Source: Geopsychrobacter sp. (GTDB lineage: Bacteria; Desulfobacterota; Desulfuromonadia; Desulfuromonadales; Geopsychrobacteraceae). From it: a stretch of DNA of 12,176 bases. Made by a program: the position numbers and the translations under genes. The notes under the pieces were generated by a model, which saw nothing but the letters and a program-made list of their open reading frames with translations, was not told the DNA's origin and did no database searches. Positions 5,995 to 12,176 of the stretch are shown here, piece by piece. Location: assembly GCA_030620915.1 (NCBI GenBank), contig JAUXIR010000015.1, positions 1-12,176 of the forward strand, read 5' to 3'. The first letter of the stretch is position 1; the number at the start of each line of letters is the position of its first letter.

Positions 5995-8610
5995 TCAAAG
6001 ATACTGCTTCTTCACCAGTGCAACCTCTTCTTGCCGCGACGAAACCTTACCATCAAGACGTGCATCAAGCAGGCCCTTGAGGATTCGTCCAAATTCTGCA
6101 CCGGGAATCAGCCCCAGCGCGGCGAGGTCATGTCCGTCGAGTTCGACCTCTTGATGACGCAGTTTGGTCACATAGATCGAAATGGCACGACGCACCTCTT
6201 CGTTTTTTGACAAAGCCAGCAGATAGATCAGGGTTTCAAGCGACAGAGGGTTCAGCCAGAAATGAATTTTGCTGGCTGCGGGCTGCGTTGAGCGACCACA
6301 GGCCCTCACCAGGGCCGCCAGAGCCTTACGGGCCTGCACCACTTCCTCAACCAGCAGCCTTTGCCAGACGACTTTCAGCTCCAACCTGACGACCGTCTTC
6401 TTCAACTCCCTGCGCGGCAGGCGATCAAAAAGACAAAACAGCCCAACCAGGAAGGGATCGTATGTCTCGCCGGTATAGAGCAGCTCAAACCAGTTGAGTG
6501 CACGCTCTGCAGCATTGAAAAGGGCTTCAGCTTCAGCGTCAAACTTCAAGCTTGGCGATACAAAGGGGAGCAGACCGAGGTGATCGAGCCGTTTCAGCGC
6601 GGAAAGAACCTGGTCCTCACTCAGGATATGACGTAATTCATTGAGGATACGGCGCCCCCCCACGCGACCAACAACCCGCAGGGCGACGGCATTCTTCAGC
6701 AACCGCTCTGTCTGGCCGCCAATCGTGAAACCAAGACGTTGCTCAAAACGGACGGCTCGAAAAGCGCGCGTCGGGTCTTCAACAAAACTAAGATTATGCA
6801 ACACCCGGATTGAACGATCCTTCAGATCACGCTGACCACTGAAAAAATCGAGCAGCTGGCCAAACTCCGAACGATTAAGGATCATCGCCAGGGTATTAAT
6901 CGAAAAAACCCGCCGGTAAAGATCGTGGCGAATCGAGGCATACTCAACCTCCGGCAGGGCCGCCGGCGAGGCGTAATATTCGATCCGGGCGGTGGCGACA
7001 TCAATCTTTAAGCCATCGGCACAAATCACCACTGCTGTGCCAAATTTATGATGAACCTTGACGCGCCCACCAAGCTGCGCAGCAATCTGCTCGGCAAAGG
7101 GAATCCCCTCACCTTCGACCACGATATCGATATCAAAACTCGTCTTGCGCAACAGCAGATCGCGGACAAAACCACCCACCAGATAGGATTTCAAGCCCAA
7201 CTCTTCAGCTAAGACTCCAATCTGCTTTAAACGCGCCAGCAGATCATGCGGGACAATCGCCGGCAGAAGACGGCCGAGGTTCTTGCGCTTGAGCCGCGAG
7301 TCCACCACACCAACGCCACCATTCTTACCAACCAACAGCTGCAACAGATCGGTGCGGGTGACAACACCGACGAGCTGGTCATTATCCACAATCGGAATAA
7401 ATCTTTGCCGCCGGGTCAGAACCAGCTCCTGAAGCTTAAAAAGGTCGGTGTCGGGTGTCGCCTGAGCATAGTCACTCGTCATGATTTCACCGATCGACAC
7501 CTCACCCATCTGATGGTGAAGTGCCTTCTCAACCAATTGCCGCGCAACGACGCCGACCAGTTGCGTCCCGTCGAGAACAGGGGCGGCATTAAAATTAAAC
7601 CGCGTCAGCAGCTCTGCGGCCTGGCTTATGGTTGCCGCTAGCGGCAAAGACTTGACCGGTGAGCTCATCAGGCTGTCGGCCGTCATCTTGGGTCTAATCT
7701 GCGTCCGGAGGCCGATTTCGAGTTGATCGAGCAGTTGTTCCAACGGCAGGTCGCGCACCGTTGCGGAGGCCGCAAAGGGATGCCCACCGCCACCAAACCC
7801 TTGCAACAGCTCACCGACGTCGACCTCAGGCAGACGTGAGCGCGCAACCAGAAAAACCCGATCATCCATACGCACGGCGACAATCAGCACCGAAAGGTTC
7901 TCGATATCCTTGATTTTGTGCGCCAACGCGGCGATGTCGGTCACATAATAATCGAGTGATGCCTGGGCGATGACGATTTCGATCCCCTGAACCAGAATAC
8001 GCCGACAGGACTTGAGCAGGGAATTGAGCAGATCGACCTGCGCGGGGGTCATTTCGCGCACCAGAAAATCGGCGACCGTATCGAGGCTGGCACCATGTTC
8101 AAGCAGAAAACGGGCGGCGTCATAATCTTCGGCACAGGTCGAGCCGAAGAGCAGGTTGCCCGTGTCCTCATAGAGGCCAAGCATCATCATGGTCGCCTCA
8201 TCCGCAGTCGGGACGATGCCCCGTTCGGCAAAGACGCGCGCCATGACGGTGGTCGTCGCGCCGACAGCCTCGATCCGCTCAAAACTCCCCTTGAGGCTCG
8301 CCTCTTCGGAGAGGTGATGATCGTAAATATGCAGCTCGATCCGCGGATCTCGGGCCAGATCGGCAAAGGGGCCGATCCGTGAGGCCTGCCGGACATCGAC
8401 CAGAATCAAGCGACTGATCTGGCTCAGATCGATCTCTTTAAGACGTTTGAAATTGTAGGCGTAAAGGGTGGAGTGAAGCAGAAAATCGCGCAACCCGCGC
8501 TCCTGCGAGCCGGGAAAGACCAGAACCGCCTCAGGGTAGAGGCGGCGGGCAGCGATCATCGAGCCGAGACAATCGAAATCAGCGTTCAAATGTGTGGTGA
8601 TAACTTCCAT
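5995..8610 (-). CDS. DHH/DHHA1-CBS-tRNA nucleotidyltransferase fusion (A-adding or CCA-adding type)
   Basis: An 871-residue multidomain enzyme. Residues 1-150 are a DHH phosphoesterase domain (THLNADFD at about 6-13, VDVR near 72, DHH at 97-99, YEDTGN near 147). GGGGHPFAAS at about 273-282 is the DHHA1 motif. Two CBS domains follow at about 314-427. A class II nucleotidyltransferase/poly(A) polymerase head begins near 470, with GGFVRD (479-484), DID (493-495, metal-binding carboxylates) and EDPTRAFRAVRF (from 611); the C-terminus is helical. Fusions of this shape are known as A-adding tRNA nucleotidyltransferases in bacteria with split CCA addition, and as poly(A) polymerase-like proteins. 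Motif B, normally RRD, reads R566 R567 V568. I chose the ATG at 8610 because MEVITTHLNADFD matches the family start and GGAA lies 5 bases upstream. An in-frame ATG at 8628 lies inside a heptamer repeat. It sits last in the rimI-pyrK-pyrD operon. Confidence 0.9.
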   Translation of the reverse strand: MEVITTHLNADFDCLGSMIAARRLYPEAVLVFPGSQERGLRDFLLHSTLYAYNFKRLKEIDLSQISRLILVDVRQASRIGPFADLARDPRIELHIYDHHLSEEASLKGSFERIEAVGATTTVMARVFAERGIVPTADEATMMMLGLYEDTGNLLFGSTCAEDYDAARFLLEHGASLDTVADFLVREMTPAQVDLLNSLLKSCRRILVQGIEIVIAQASLDYYVTDIAALAHKIKDIENLSVLIVAVRMDDRVFLVARSRLPEVDVGELLQGFGGGGHPFAASATVRDLPLEQLLDQLEIGLRTQIRPKMTADSLMSSPVKSLPLAATISQAAELLTRFNFNAAPVLDGTQLVGVVARQLVEKALHHQMGEVSIGEIMTSDYAQATPDTDLFKLQELVLTRRQRFIPIVDNDQLVGVVTRTDLLQLLVGKNGGVGVVDSRLKRKNLGRLLPAIVPHDLLARLKQIGVLAEELGLKSYLVGGFVRDLLLRKTSFDIDIVVEGEGIPFAEQIAAQLGGRVKVHHKFGTAVVICADGLKIDVATARIEYYASPAALPEVEYASIRHDLYRRVFSINTLAMILNRSEFGQLLDFFSGQRDLKDRSIRVLHNLSFVEDPTRAFRAVRFEQRLGFTIGGQTERLLKNAVALRVVGRVGGRRILNELRHILSEDQVLSALKRLDHLGLLPFVSPSLKFDAEAEALFNAAERALNWFELLYTGETYDPFLVGLFCLFDRLPRRELKKTVVRLELKVVWQRLLVEEVVQARKALAALVRACGRSTQPAASKIHFWLNPLSLETLIYLLALSKNEEVRRAISIYVTKLRHQEVELDGHDLAALGLIPGAEFGRILKGLLDARLDGKVSSRQEEVALVKKQYL

Positions 8611-8614
8611 AAAC

Positions 8615-8649
8615 GTTCCATGTTCCATGTTCCACGTTCGATGTTCTGG
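8615..8649. repeat. Degenerate heptamer array, left arm
   Basis: Five consecutive 7-base units on the plus strand: GTTCCAT, GTTCCAT, GTTCCAC, GTTCGAT, GTTCTGG. On the coding (minus) strand the units read ATGGAAC, so each carries a GGAA Shine-Dalgarno-like core and two carry ATG. It abuts the start of the nucleotidyltransferase fusion gene, whose upstream GGAA comes from the last unit. Confidence 0.85.
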
Positions 8650-8654
8650 AAACT

Positions 8655-8703
8655 GTTCGAGGTTCGAGGTTCGAGGTTCGAGGTTCGAGGTTCGAGGTTC
8701 GAG
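8655..8703. repeat. Seven perfect tandem copies of GTTCGAG
   Basis: Seven exact head-to-tail copies of the heptamer GTTCGAG fill these 49 bases, followed by a partial GTT and a T-rich stretch. It forms the centre of the pyrD/nucleotidyltransferase spacer, between two degenerate heptamer arrays. The perfection of the copies suggests recent expansion by slippage. It codes for nothing on the operon strand. Confidence 0.95.
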
Positions 8704-8721
8704 GTTATTTTTTTAATCTTT

Positions 8722-8756
8722 CAACATGGAACGTCGAACGTGGAACGTCGAACATT
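8722..8756. repeat. Degenerate heptamer array, right arm in inverted orientation
   Basis: Five 7-base units on the plus strand: CAACATG, GAACGTC, GAACGTG, GAACGTC, GAACATT. The reverse complement (GTTCGAC, GTTCCAC type) resembles the units at 8615-8649, so the two arrays face each other across the GTTCGAG block. It ends at the 3' end of pyrD. Confidence 0.85.
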
Positions 8757-8777
8757 GGAGCTTACAGCTCCAACGTT
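8751..8777 (-). other. Stem-loop around the pyrD stop codon
   Basis: A perfect 8-base inverted repeat (TTGGAGCT at 8755-8762 and AGCTCCAA at 8766-8773) with a 3-base loop. It is extended by AAC/GTT (8751-8753, 8775-8777) after one mismatch. The pyrD stop TAA (8764-8762) straddles loop and stem. No U tract follows on the minus strand, so it is more likely an mRNA-end or processing structure than an intrinsic terminator. Confidence 0.6.
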
Positions 8778-9700
8778 CCGATCAGGTCATTGATATCCTC
8801 AACCCCCTGCTCGACGCAGAAGGATTCCAGATCGGTAAGGATTGTTTGCAGGGCGTTGGGATCGACAAAGTTGGCCGTGCCGACCTGCACCGCCCTGGCC
8901 CCGACAATCAAAAACTCCAGCGCATCCTCGGCGCGCATGATGCCGCCGATGCCGATCACCGGAATCTTGACGGTCTGCACCACCTGATGAGTCATCCGCA
9001 CCGCCACCGGCCGTATCCCCGGGCCGGAAAGTCCCCCGATCACATTGGCAATCCGGGGCTTACGGGTGCGCACGTCGACCGACATCCCGGTGAGCGTGTT
9101 GATCAGGCTGATAGCATCGGCACCGGCATCTTCAGCCGCCTTGGCCGTGATGCGGATATCGGTAACATTCGGGGTTAACTTGACGATCAAGGGCTTGCTG
9201 AGCCGCTTGCGCACCATGGTAATCACGTCGAAGGCGGCCTTGGGGTCTGTGCCGAAAACGATTCCGCCATGTTTTACGTTGGGACAAGAGATGTTCATCT
9301 CAAGGGCGGCAACACCCGGAACATCGTTGAGTCGCGCCGCCACCTCGCCATATTCCTCCTGGGTGTTGCCGAAGAAATTAACGATTACCGGGCTATCGAA
9401 CTGCTCAAGAAAGGGCATTTTTTCTCGAATAAAGGCATCGACACCAACGTTCTGCAGGCCGATGGCATTGAGCATGCCGCTGACGGTCTCTGCGATTCTG
9501 GGCGTCGGGTTGCCGGCCTTGGGATTGAGGGACAACCCCTTGGTGACGATGGCTCCCAACTGATTCAGATCGAGATAGGGGGCAAATTCCTGACCATAGC
9601 CGAAGGTCCCCGAGGCCGGCATCAAGGGGTTTTTCAGCTTCAGACCGGCAAATTCAACCGCCAGGCGGGGCTTAGGGAGAGTTGCGAGATTAGGCTTCAT
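8762..9700 (-). CDS. pyrD: Dihydroorotate dehydrogenase class 1B, catalytic subunit
   Basis: A 312-residue cytoplasmic FMN enzyme that oxidises dihydroorotate to orotate in pyrimidine synthesis. In class 1B it pairs with PyrK, which passes the electrons to NAD. Recognisable segments are LKNPLMPASGTFGYG (about 22-36), VNFFGNTQEEY (107-117) and NISCPNVKHGG (136-146), where Cys139 is the class 1 catalytic base in place of the serine of class 2. Further on come LTPNVTDI, a LINTL segment, GGLSGPGIRP and the phosphate-binding GIGGIMRAEDALEFL. Length is normal. The ATG overlaps the pyrK stop as ATGA (9700-9697), so the two subunits are translationally coupled. The stop codon lies inside a stem-loop next to the heptamer arrays. 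Confidence 0.97.
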   Translation of the reverse strand: MKPNLATLPKPRLAVEFAGLKLKNPLMPASGTFGYGQEFAPYLDLNQLGAIVTKGLSLNPKAGNPTPRIAETVSGMLNAIGLQNVGVDAFIREKMPFLEQFDSPVIVNFFGNTQEEYGEVAARLNDVPGVAALEMNISCPNVKHGGIVFGTDPKAAFDVITMVRKRLSKPLIVKLTPNVTDIRITAKAAEDAGADAISLINTLTGMSVDVRTRKPRIANVIGGLSGPGIRPVAVRMTHQVVQTVKIPVIGIGGIMRAEDALEFLIVGARAVQVGTANFVDPNALQTILTDLESFCVEQGVEDINDLIGTLEL

Positions 9701-10548
9701 GATGATTTTCCTTGCTCAGCACTCTTTTCCAGACGATCCCAGTCGAGTTCATGGCTGTGAAAGACCGGACCCTGCCGACAGGTACAGAGGTAATCGGGAT
9801 TCTGTTCTGAATGCTCACGCCCCTTGACGACACAGCCGAGGCAGGCACCTACACCGCAGGCCATCAGCGCCTCAAGCGAAACCTGCAGTGCCACCTTGCG
9901 TGCACTGCAGATCGCTTCAACGGCACGCAACATCGGCATCGGCCCACAGGAATAGACCTTGGCCTTGGGGTACTTATCGAGTTTGCGTTCGAGGATCCGG
10001 GTAATCAAGCCCTCTTCACCGAGGCTGCCATCTTCAGTGGTGACATGCGAAGTCACGCCGAGACGCTCAAACTCGGTGACGGTGATAATATCCTCGCGGC
10101 TGCGCCCGCCGATCAGCAGACGGGTCCTTGAACGATCGGCAAGCGAATCCGCCAACATATAAAGCGGCACCAAGCCGATACCACCGCCGACCAGGATTTT
10201 GTCACCAGCCACGTCATCAATCTCAAAACCACGCCCCAGCGGCCCGAGCAATTCGATCCGATCACCATGGTGCAGCTCACGCATCACTTCGGTACCGGAA
10301 CCAACCACCTTGTAGATTAGTTCAATAAATTCTTTTTCGGGCATCCCCTCACAGTCTGCCGGCAAAGAACCGATCTGGAAGATGCCAAACGGACGGCGCA
10401 GCAGCGGCGGCAAGGAGCGCCGCACCCGGAACATGACGAACTGACCGGGGTGCGCCGTGCCCTTGTAACCGGGGGCCAGGATCCGCATCCGGAAATATCC
10501 GGGCGAGATCTCCTGATTTGAAAGCACAATTGTTTGTAAGTTTTTCAT
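9697..10548 (-). CDS. pyrK: Dihydroorotate dehydrogenase electron transfer subunit
   Basis: A 283-residue flavin and iron-sulfur protein that moves electrons from PyrD to NAD in the class 1B dihydroorotate dehydrogenase complex. The N-terminal ferredoxin-reductase-like domain has HPGQFVMFR and LLRRPFGIFQ (FAD binding, about 33-58). The nucleotide-binding part has KILVGGGIGLVPLYML near 117-132 and the YSCGPMPML element near 199-207. The C-terminus has the [2Fe-2S] set Cys231, Cys236, Cys239 (ACGVGACLGC) and Cys257 in CRQGPVF, with an extra Cys255 two residues earlier. I chose the ATG at 10548 (MKNLQTIVLSNQEI), though GGAG lies 12 bases away. A GTG at 10575 is in frame and has AGGAG 6 bases upstream, so a 9-residue longer form is possible. 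Both signals come from a heptamer repeat. Confidence 0.93.
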   Translation of the reverse strand: MKNLQTIVLSNQEISPGYFRMRILAPGYKGTAHPGQFVMFRVRRSLPPLLRRPFGIFQIGSLPADCEGMPEKEFIELIYKVVGSGTEVMRELHHGDRIELLGPLGRGFEIDDVAGDKILVGGGIGLVPLYMLADSLADRSRTRLLIGGRSREDIITVTEFERLGVTSHVTTEDGSLGEEGLITRILERKLDKYPKAKVYSCGPMPMLRAVEAICSARKVALQVSLEALMACGVGACLGCVVKGREHSEQNPDYLCTCRQGPVFHSHELDWDRLEKSAEQGKSS

Positions 10549-10560
10549 CTTGTGTTTTTT

Positions 10561-10588
10561 CTCCTCACTCCTCACCCTTCACTCCTCA
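10561..10588. repeat. Heptamer array at the rimI/pyrK junction
   Basis: Four 7-base units on the plus strand: CTCCTCA, CTCCTCA, CCCTTCA, CTCCTCA; on the coding strand TGAGGAG, TGAAGGG, TGAGGAG, TGAGGAG. The first coding-strand unit supplies the last two Glu codons of rimI, the next supplies its TGA stop, and the following ones supply the GGAG sequences ahead of pyrK. Three units are identical and one differs at two positions. Confidence 0.8.
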
Positions 10589-11064
10589 CGGAAATCAAGA
10601 GCACAACTCATCAGTAACGCATCCTCGCCATCGCCATAGTAGCCACGACGGATACAGTCATCATTAAATCCAAACTCACGATAAAGGGCAATTGCAGCAA
10701 GATTGCCGGCGCGCACCTCCAGACAAGCCGAATCGGCATTGATGGCTCTTGCTTGAGTAAAAACATGCTCAAGCAGGCGACGAGCAACCCCTTTGCGACG
10801 AAAATCGGGGGCAGTCGCAACATTGAGAATATGCATCTCGCCGGCGGCAAGCCAATAACAGATATAGCCTGCGAGTTCCCCCTGTGATAATAAGAGGTCG
10901 ACCCGTGAGTAGATCGCGTCTAACTCTTGCTGAAATTGTAATTCTGTCCAGGGACGCGGATATGACGCGCACTCTATCGCCAACACTGCAGGCAAATCGG
11001 TCGGTTCACAACCCTGGATTAAAAAATCGGTCTGCGCAAAAACTATGACAACCCCCGACAGCAA
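10579..11064 (-). CDS. rimI: Ribosomal protein S18-alanine N-acetyltransferase (RimI-like GNAT)
   Basis: A GNAT acetyltransferase of about 161 residues; RimI acetylates the N-terminal alanine of ribosomal protein S18. The fold begins with a PTDLPAVLAIECASYPRPWT segment. The acetyl-CoA pyrophosphate loop VATAPDFRRKGVARRLLEHV and the C-terminal signature LEVRAGNLAAIALYREFGF followed by YYGDGEDALLM are those of RimI. There is no ATG or GTG in frame near the family's usual start. TTG at 11064 has GGAA 6 bases upstream and is my choice; TTG at 11076 is in frame but has no ribosome-binding site. The last two codons and the stop are built from a heptamer repeat. It is the promoter-proximal gene of rimI-pyrK-pyrD. 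GNAT proteins vary in substrate, so S18 as target follows from family resemblance. Confidence 0.87.
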   Translation of the reverse strand: MLSGVVIVFAQTDFLIQGCEPTDLPAVLAIECASYPRPWTELQFQQELDAIYSRVDLLLSQGELAGYICYWLAAGEMHILNVATAPDFRRKGVARRLLEHVFTQARAINADSACLEVRAGNLAAIALYREFGFNDDCIRRGYYGDGEDALLMSCALDFREE

Positions 11065-11079
11065 CCGGCATTCCAATTA

Positions 11080-11111
11080 ACGATTGCAGAAAATCGTGAT
11101 AAAATCATCAC
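11080..11111 (-). other. Two overlapping small hairpins in the rimI leader
   Basis: GTGAT/ATCAC (11096-11100, 11107-11111, 6-base loop) and ACGATT/AATCGT (11080-11085, 11092-11097, 6-base loop) share two bases, so they cannot both form in full. They sit in the leader predicted from the rimI promoter. The stems are short and A/T-rich, and a regulatory role is only a possibility. Confidence 0.3.
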
Positions 11112-11160
11112 CAGGCTATCGATTAGCGACCAGCAGTCAAGCTGATATTCAATTGCCCAT

Positions 11161-11189
11161 AATATATGTTTTCAACTACTGGCTGTAAA
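11161..11189 (-). promoter_or_regulatory. Sigma-70-like promoter of the rimI-pyrK-pyrD operon
   Basis: On the minus strand TTTACA (11189-11184) and TATATT (11166-11161) each match five of six consensus bases and are spaced 17 bases apart. Transcription would begin near 11154 and give a leader of about 90 bases before the rimI TTG. It points away from the purM promoter; the two -35 boxes are 36 bases apart. Confidence 0.6.
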
Positions 11190-11225
11190 GACGATTATCC
11201 CCGAGAAACCATCGCTGCATAGCGG

Positions 11226-11254
11226 TTGACAAACGCAAGACCCGATGCTCTAAT
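11226..11254 (+). promoter_or_regulatory. Sigma-70-like promoter of purM
   Basis: A perfect -35 TTGACA (11226-11231), a 17-base spacer and a -10 TCTAAT (11249-11254, five of six). Transcription would start near 11261, leaving a leader of about 28 bases that holds AAGGAG (11277-11282) six bases before the purM GTG. The leader is too short for a purine riboswitch, so any control would act at initiation. Confidence 0.7.
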
Positions 11255-11288
11255 GACCGGCCTTTTCCACCTGCACAAGGAGTACAGC

Positions 11289-12176
11289 GTGAGCGATAAT
11301 AAGAAGATTTCCTACAAGGACGCCGGGGTCGACATCGAGGCGGGCAACCGTTTCGTTGAAATGATTAAACCGCTGGTCAAAGCGACAATGCGCCCCGAGG
11401 TTCTCTCGGACATCGGCGGATTCGGCGGGCTTTTCTCGCTCAACAGCAGCAAATACAAACAGCCCACGCTGGTCGCGGCAACCGATGGTGTCGGTACCAA
11501 GCTGAAGATGGCCTTCGCCCTCGATAAGCACGATACTGTCGGCATTGACCTGGTCGCCATGTGCGTCAACGACCTCGTTGTTCAGGGGGCCGAACCACTC
11601 TTCTTTCTCGACTACCTGGCAACCGGGAAACTCTCGCCGGAGAAAGCGGTCGAGATCATGAAGGGCATAACGGAAGGCTGCCTGCAAGCAGGCTGCGCAT
11701 TGCTCGGTGGTGAAACCGCCGAGATGCCCGGCATGTATCAGGATGGCGAATACGATCTGGCCGGCTTTAGCGTCGGTGTGGTCGATCGTGAAATGATCGT
11801 CGATGGCTCGGCCATCAACACCGATGACCAGATTCTCGGCATTGCCTCAAACGGCCTACACAGCAATGGCTATTCGCTGGCACGCAAGATCCTGCTTGAA
11901 AAAATGGAACTGCCCCTTGATGAGACGCCCGCAGGCCTGTCGGTGCCCCTCGGGGATGCCCTGATCACCCCGACCCGCATCTACGTGAAAAGCATCCTCA
12001 ATCTGCTGCGCGACTTCAAGATCAAAGGGATCGCCCACATCACCGGCGGTGGCCTCCTCGAGAACATTCCACGCGTGCTGCCGCGTAATTGCAAGGCGAT
12101 CATCGACTGCGACAGTTGGGAGAAGCCCGATATTTTCGAGTTATTACGTGAAGGCGGGAACCTGGATGACTATGAA
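11289..12176 (+). CDS. purM: Phosphoribosylformylglycinamidine cyclo-ligase (AIR synthetase), 3' end outside window
   Basis: The first 296 codons of PurM, the cytoplasmic enzyme that closes the imidazole ring by converting FGAM to AIR with ATP in purine synthesis. A full protein is normally about 345-350 residues, so some 50 are missing past the right edge. The N-terminus [13 protein letters not shown] is the usual one. It is followed by [12 protein letters not shown], the ATP-site segment [37 protein letters not shown], and [16 protein letters not shown]. Later come [17 protein letters not shown] and [16 protein letters not shown]. The GTG start at 11289 is supported by AAGGAG six bases upstream and a strong promoter. 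It is the only plus-strand gene in the window and is divergent from rimI. purN often follows purM, but that position is outside the window. Confidence 0.96.
   Translation, partial: MSDNKKISYKDAGVDIEAGNRFVEMIKPLVKATMRPEVLSDIGGFGGLFSLNSSKYKQPTLVAATDGVGTKLKMAFALDKHDTVGIDLVAMCVNDLVVQGAEPLFFLDYLATGKLSPEKAVEIMKGITEGCLQAGCALLGGETAEMPGMYQDGEYDLAGFSVGVVDREMIVDGSAINTDDQILGIASNGLHSNGYSLARKILLEKMELPLDETPAGLSVPLGDALITPTRIYVKSILNLLRDFKIKGIAHITGGGLLENIPRVLPRNCKAIIDCDSWEKPDIFELLREGGNLDDYE

Noticed and set aside
8615..8756. CRISPR-like array between pyrD and the nucleotidyltransferase gene
   Set aside because: The repeats are 7 bases long and contiguous, with no unique spacers, so it is a simple tandem repeat and not CRISPR.
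8473..8793. Plus-strand open frame of 106 codons through the heptamer arrays, with a repeated FEVRGSR-like peptide
   Set aside because: The repetitive peptide is what any stop-free heptamer array gives when translated. The frame is antisense to two well-supported genes and has no ribosome-binding site or family resemblance.
9045..9563. Plus-strand open frame of 172 codons antisense to pyrD
   Set aside because: pyrD on the minus strand is complete with all motifs; the opposite frame is a by-product of its codon use.
11262..11288. Purine riboswitch ahead of purM
   Set aside because: The predicted leader is only about 28 bases and is occupied by the ribosome-binding site, leaving no room for an aptamer.
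11250..11687. Minus-strand open frame of 145 codons across the start of purM
   Set aside because: It is antisense to the clearly conserved purM N-terminus and covers the purM ribosome-binding site, with no evidence of its own.

Overview
The window reads as chromosomal housekeeping DNA of a Gram-negative bacterium. My best guess is a deltaproteobacterium of the Desulfuromonas/Geobacter/Pelobacter type. The basis is the gene set: a class 1B pyrD with pyrK, a DHH-CBS-nucleotidyltransferase fusion, an M50-scpA-scpB-rluB cluster, a long TPR protein and an ExeA-type ATPase. That assignment is inference from gene content, not from a search. I see no prophage, insertion sequence, CRISPR array, tRNA or rRNA. 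No stretch of more than about 300 bases lacks a gene; the longest is the divergent spacer at about 11077-11288.

Layout from left to right: (1) the 5' part of an ExeA/GspA-like AAA ATPase (minus strand, cut by the left edge), preceded in the same direction by a large acidic TPR protein with its own sigma-70-like promoter. (2) A tightly packed minus-strand cluster of an M50 site-2-type protease, scpA, scpB and rluB. scpA, scpB and rluB overlap or nearly abut, so chromosome condensation, 23S rRNA modification and membrane proteolysis genes are probably translated in a coupled way. (3) A minus-strand operon rimI-pyrK-pyrD followed by a large DHH/CBS/tRNA-nucleotidyltransferase fusion, closed by a good intrinsic terminator at 5918-5941. 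(4) On the plus strand, divergently transcribed purM, cut by the right edge. purM and rimI fire from back-to-back promoters in the same short spacer, so a purine gene and a pyrimidine operon share one control region.

Nothing here is a new defence or metabolic system. The most unusual structures are short tandem repeats with a strict 7-base period at two gene junctions. Between pyrD and the nucleotidyltransferase fusion, seven perfect GTTCGAG copies are flanked by two degenerate heptamer arrays in opposite orientation. At the rimI/pyrK junction a different heptamer (TGAGGAG) supplies the last codons and stop of rimI and the likely ribosome-binding site of pyrK. Other points are a missing aspartate in motif B of the nucleotidyltransferase, a promoter that seems to start inside a terminator, and several start codons that differ from the longest open frames.
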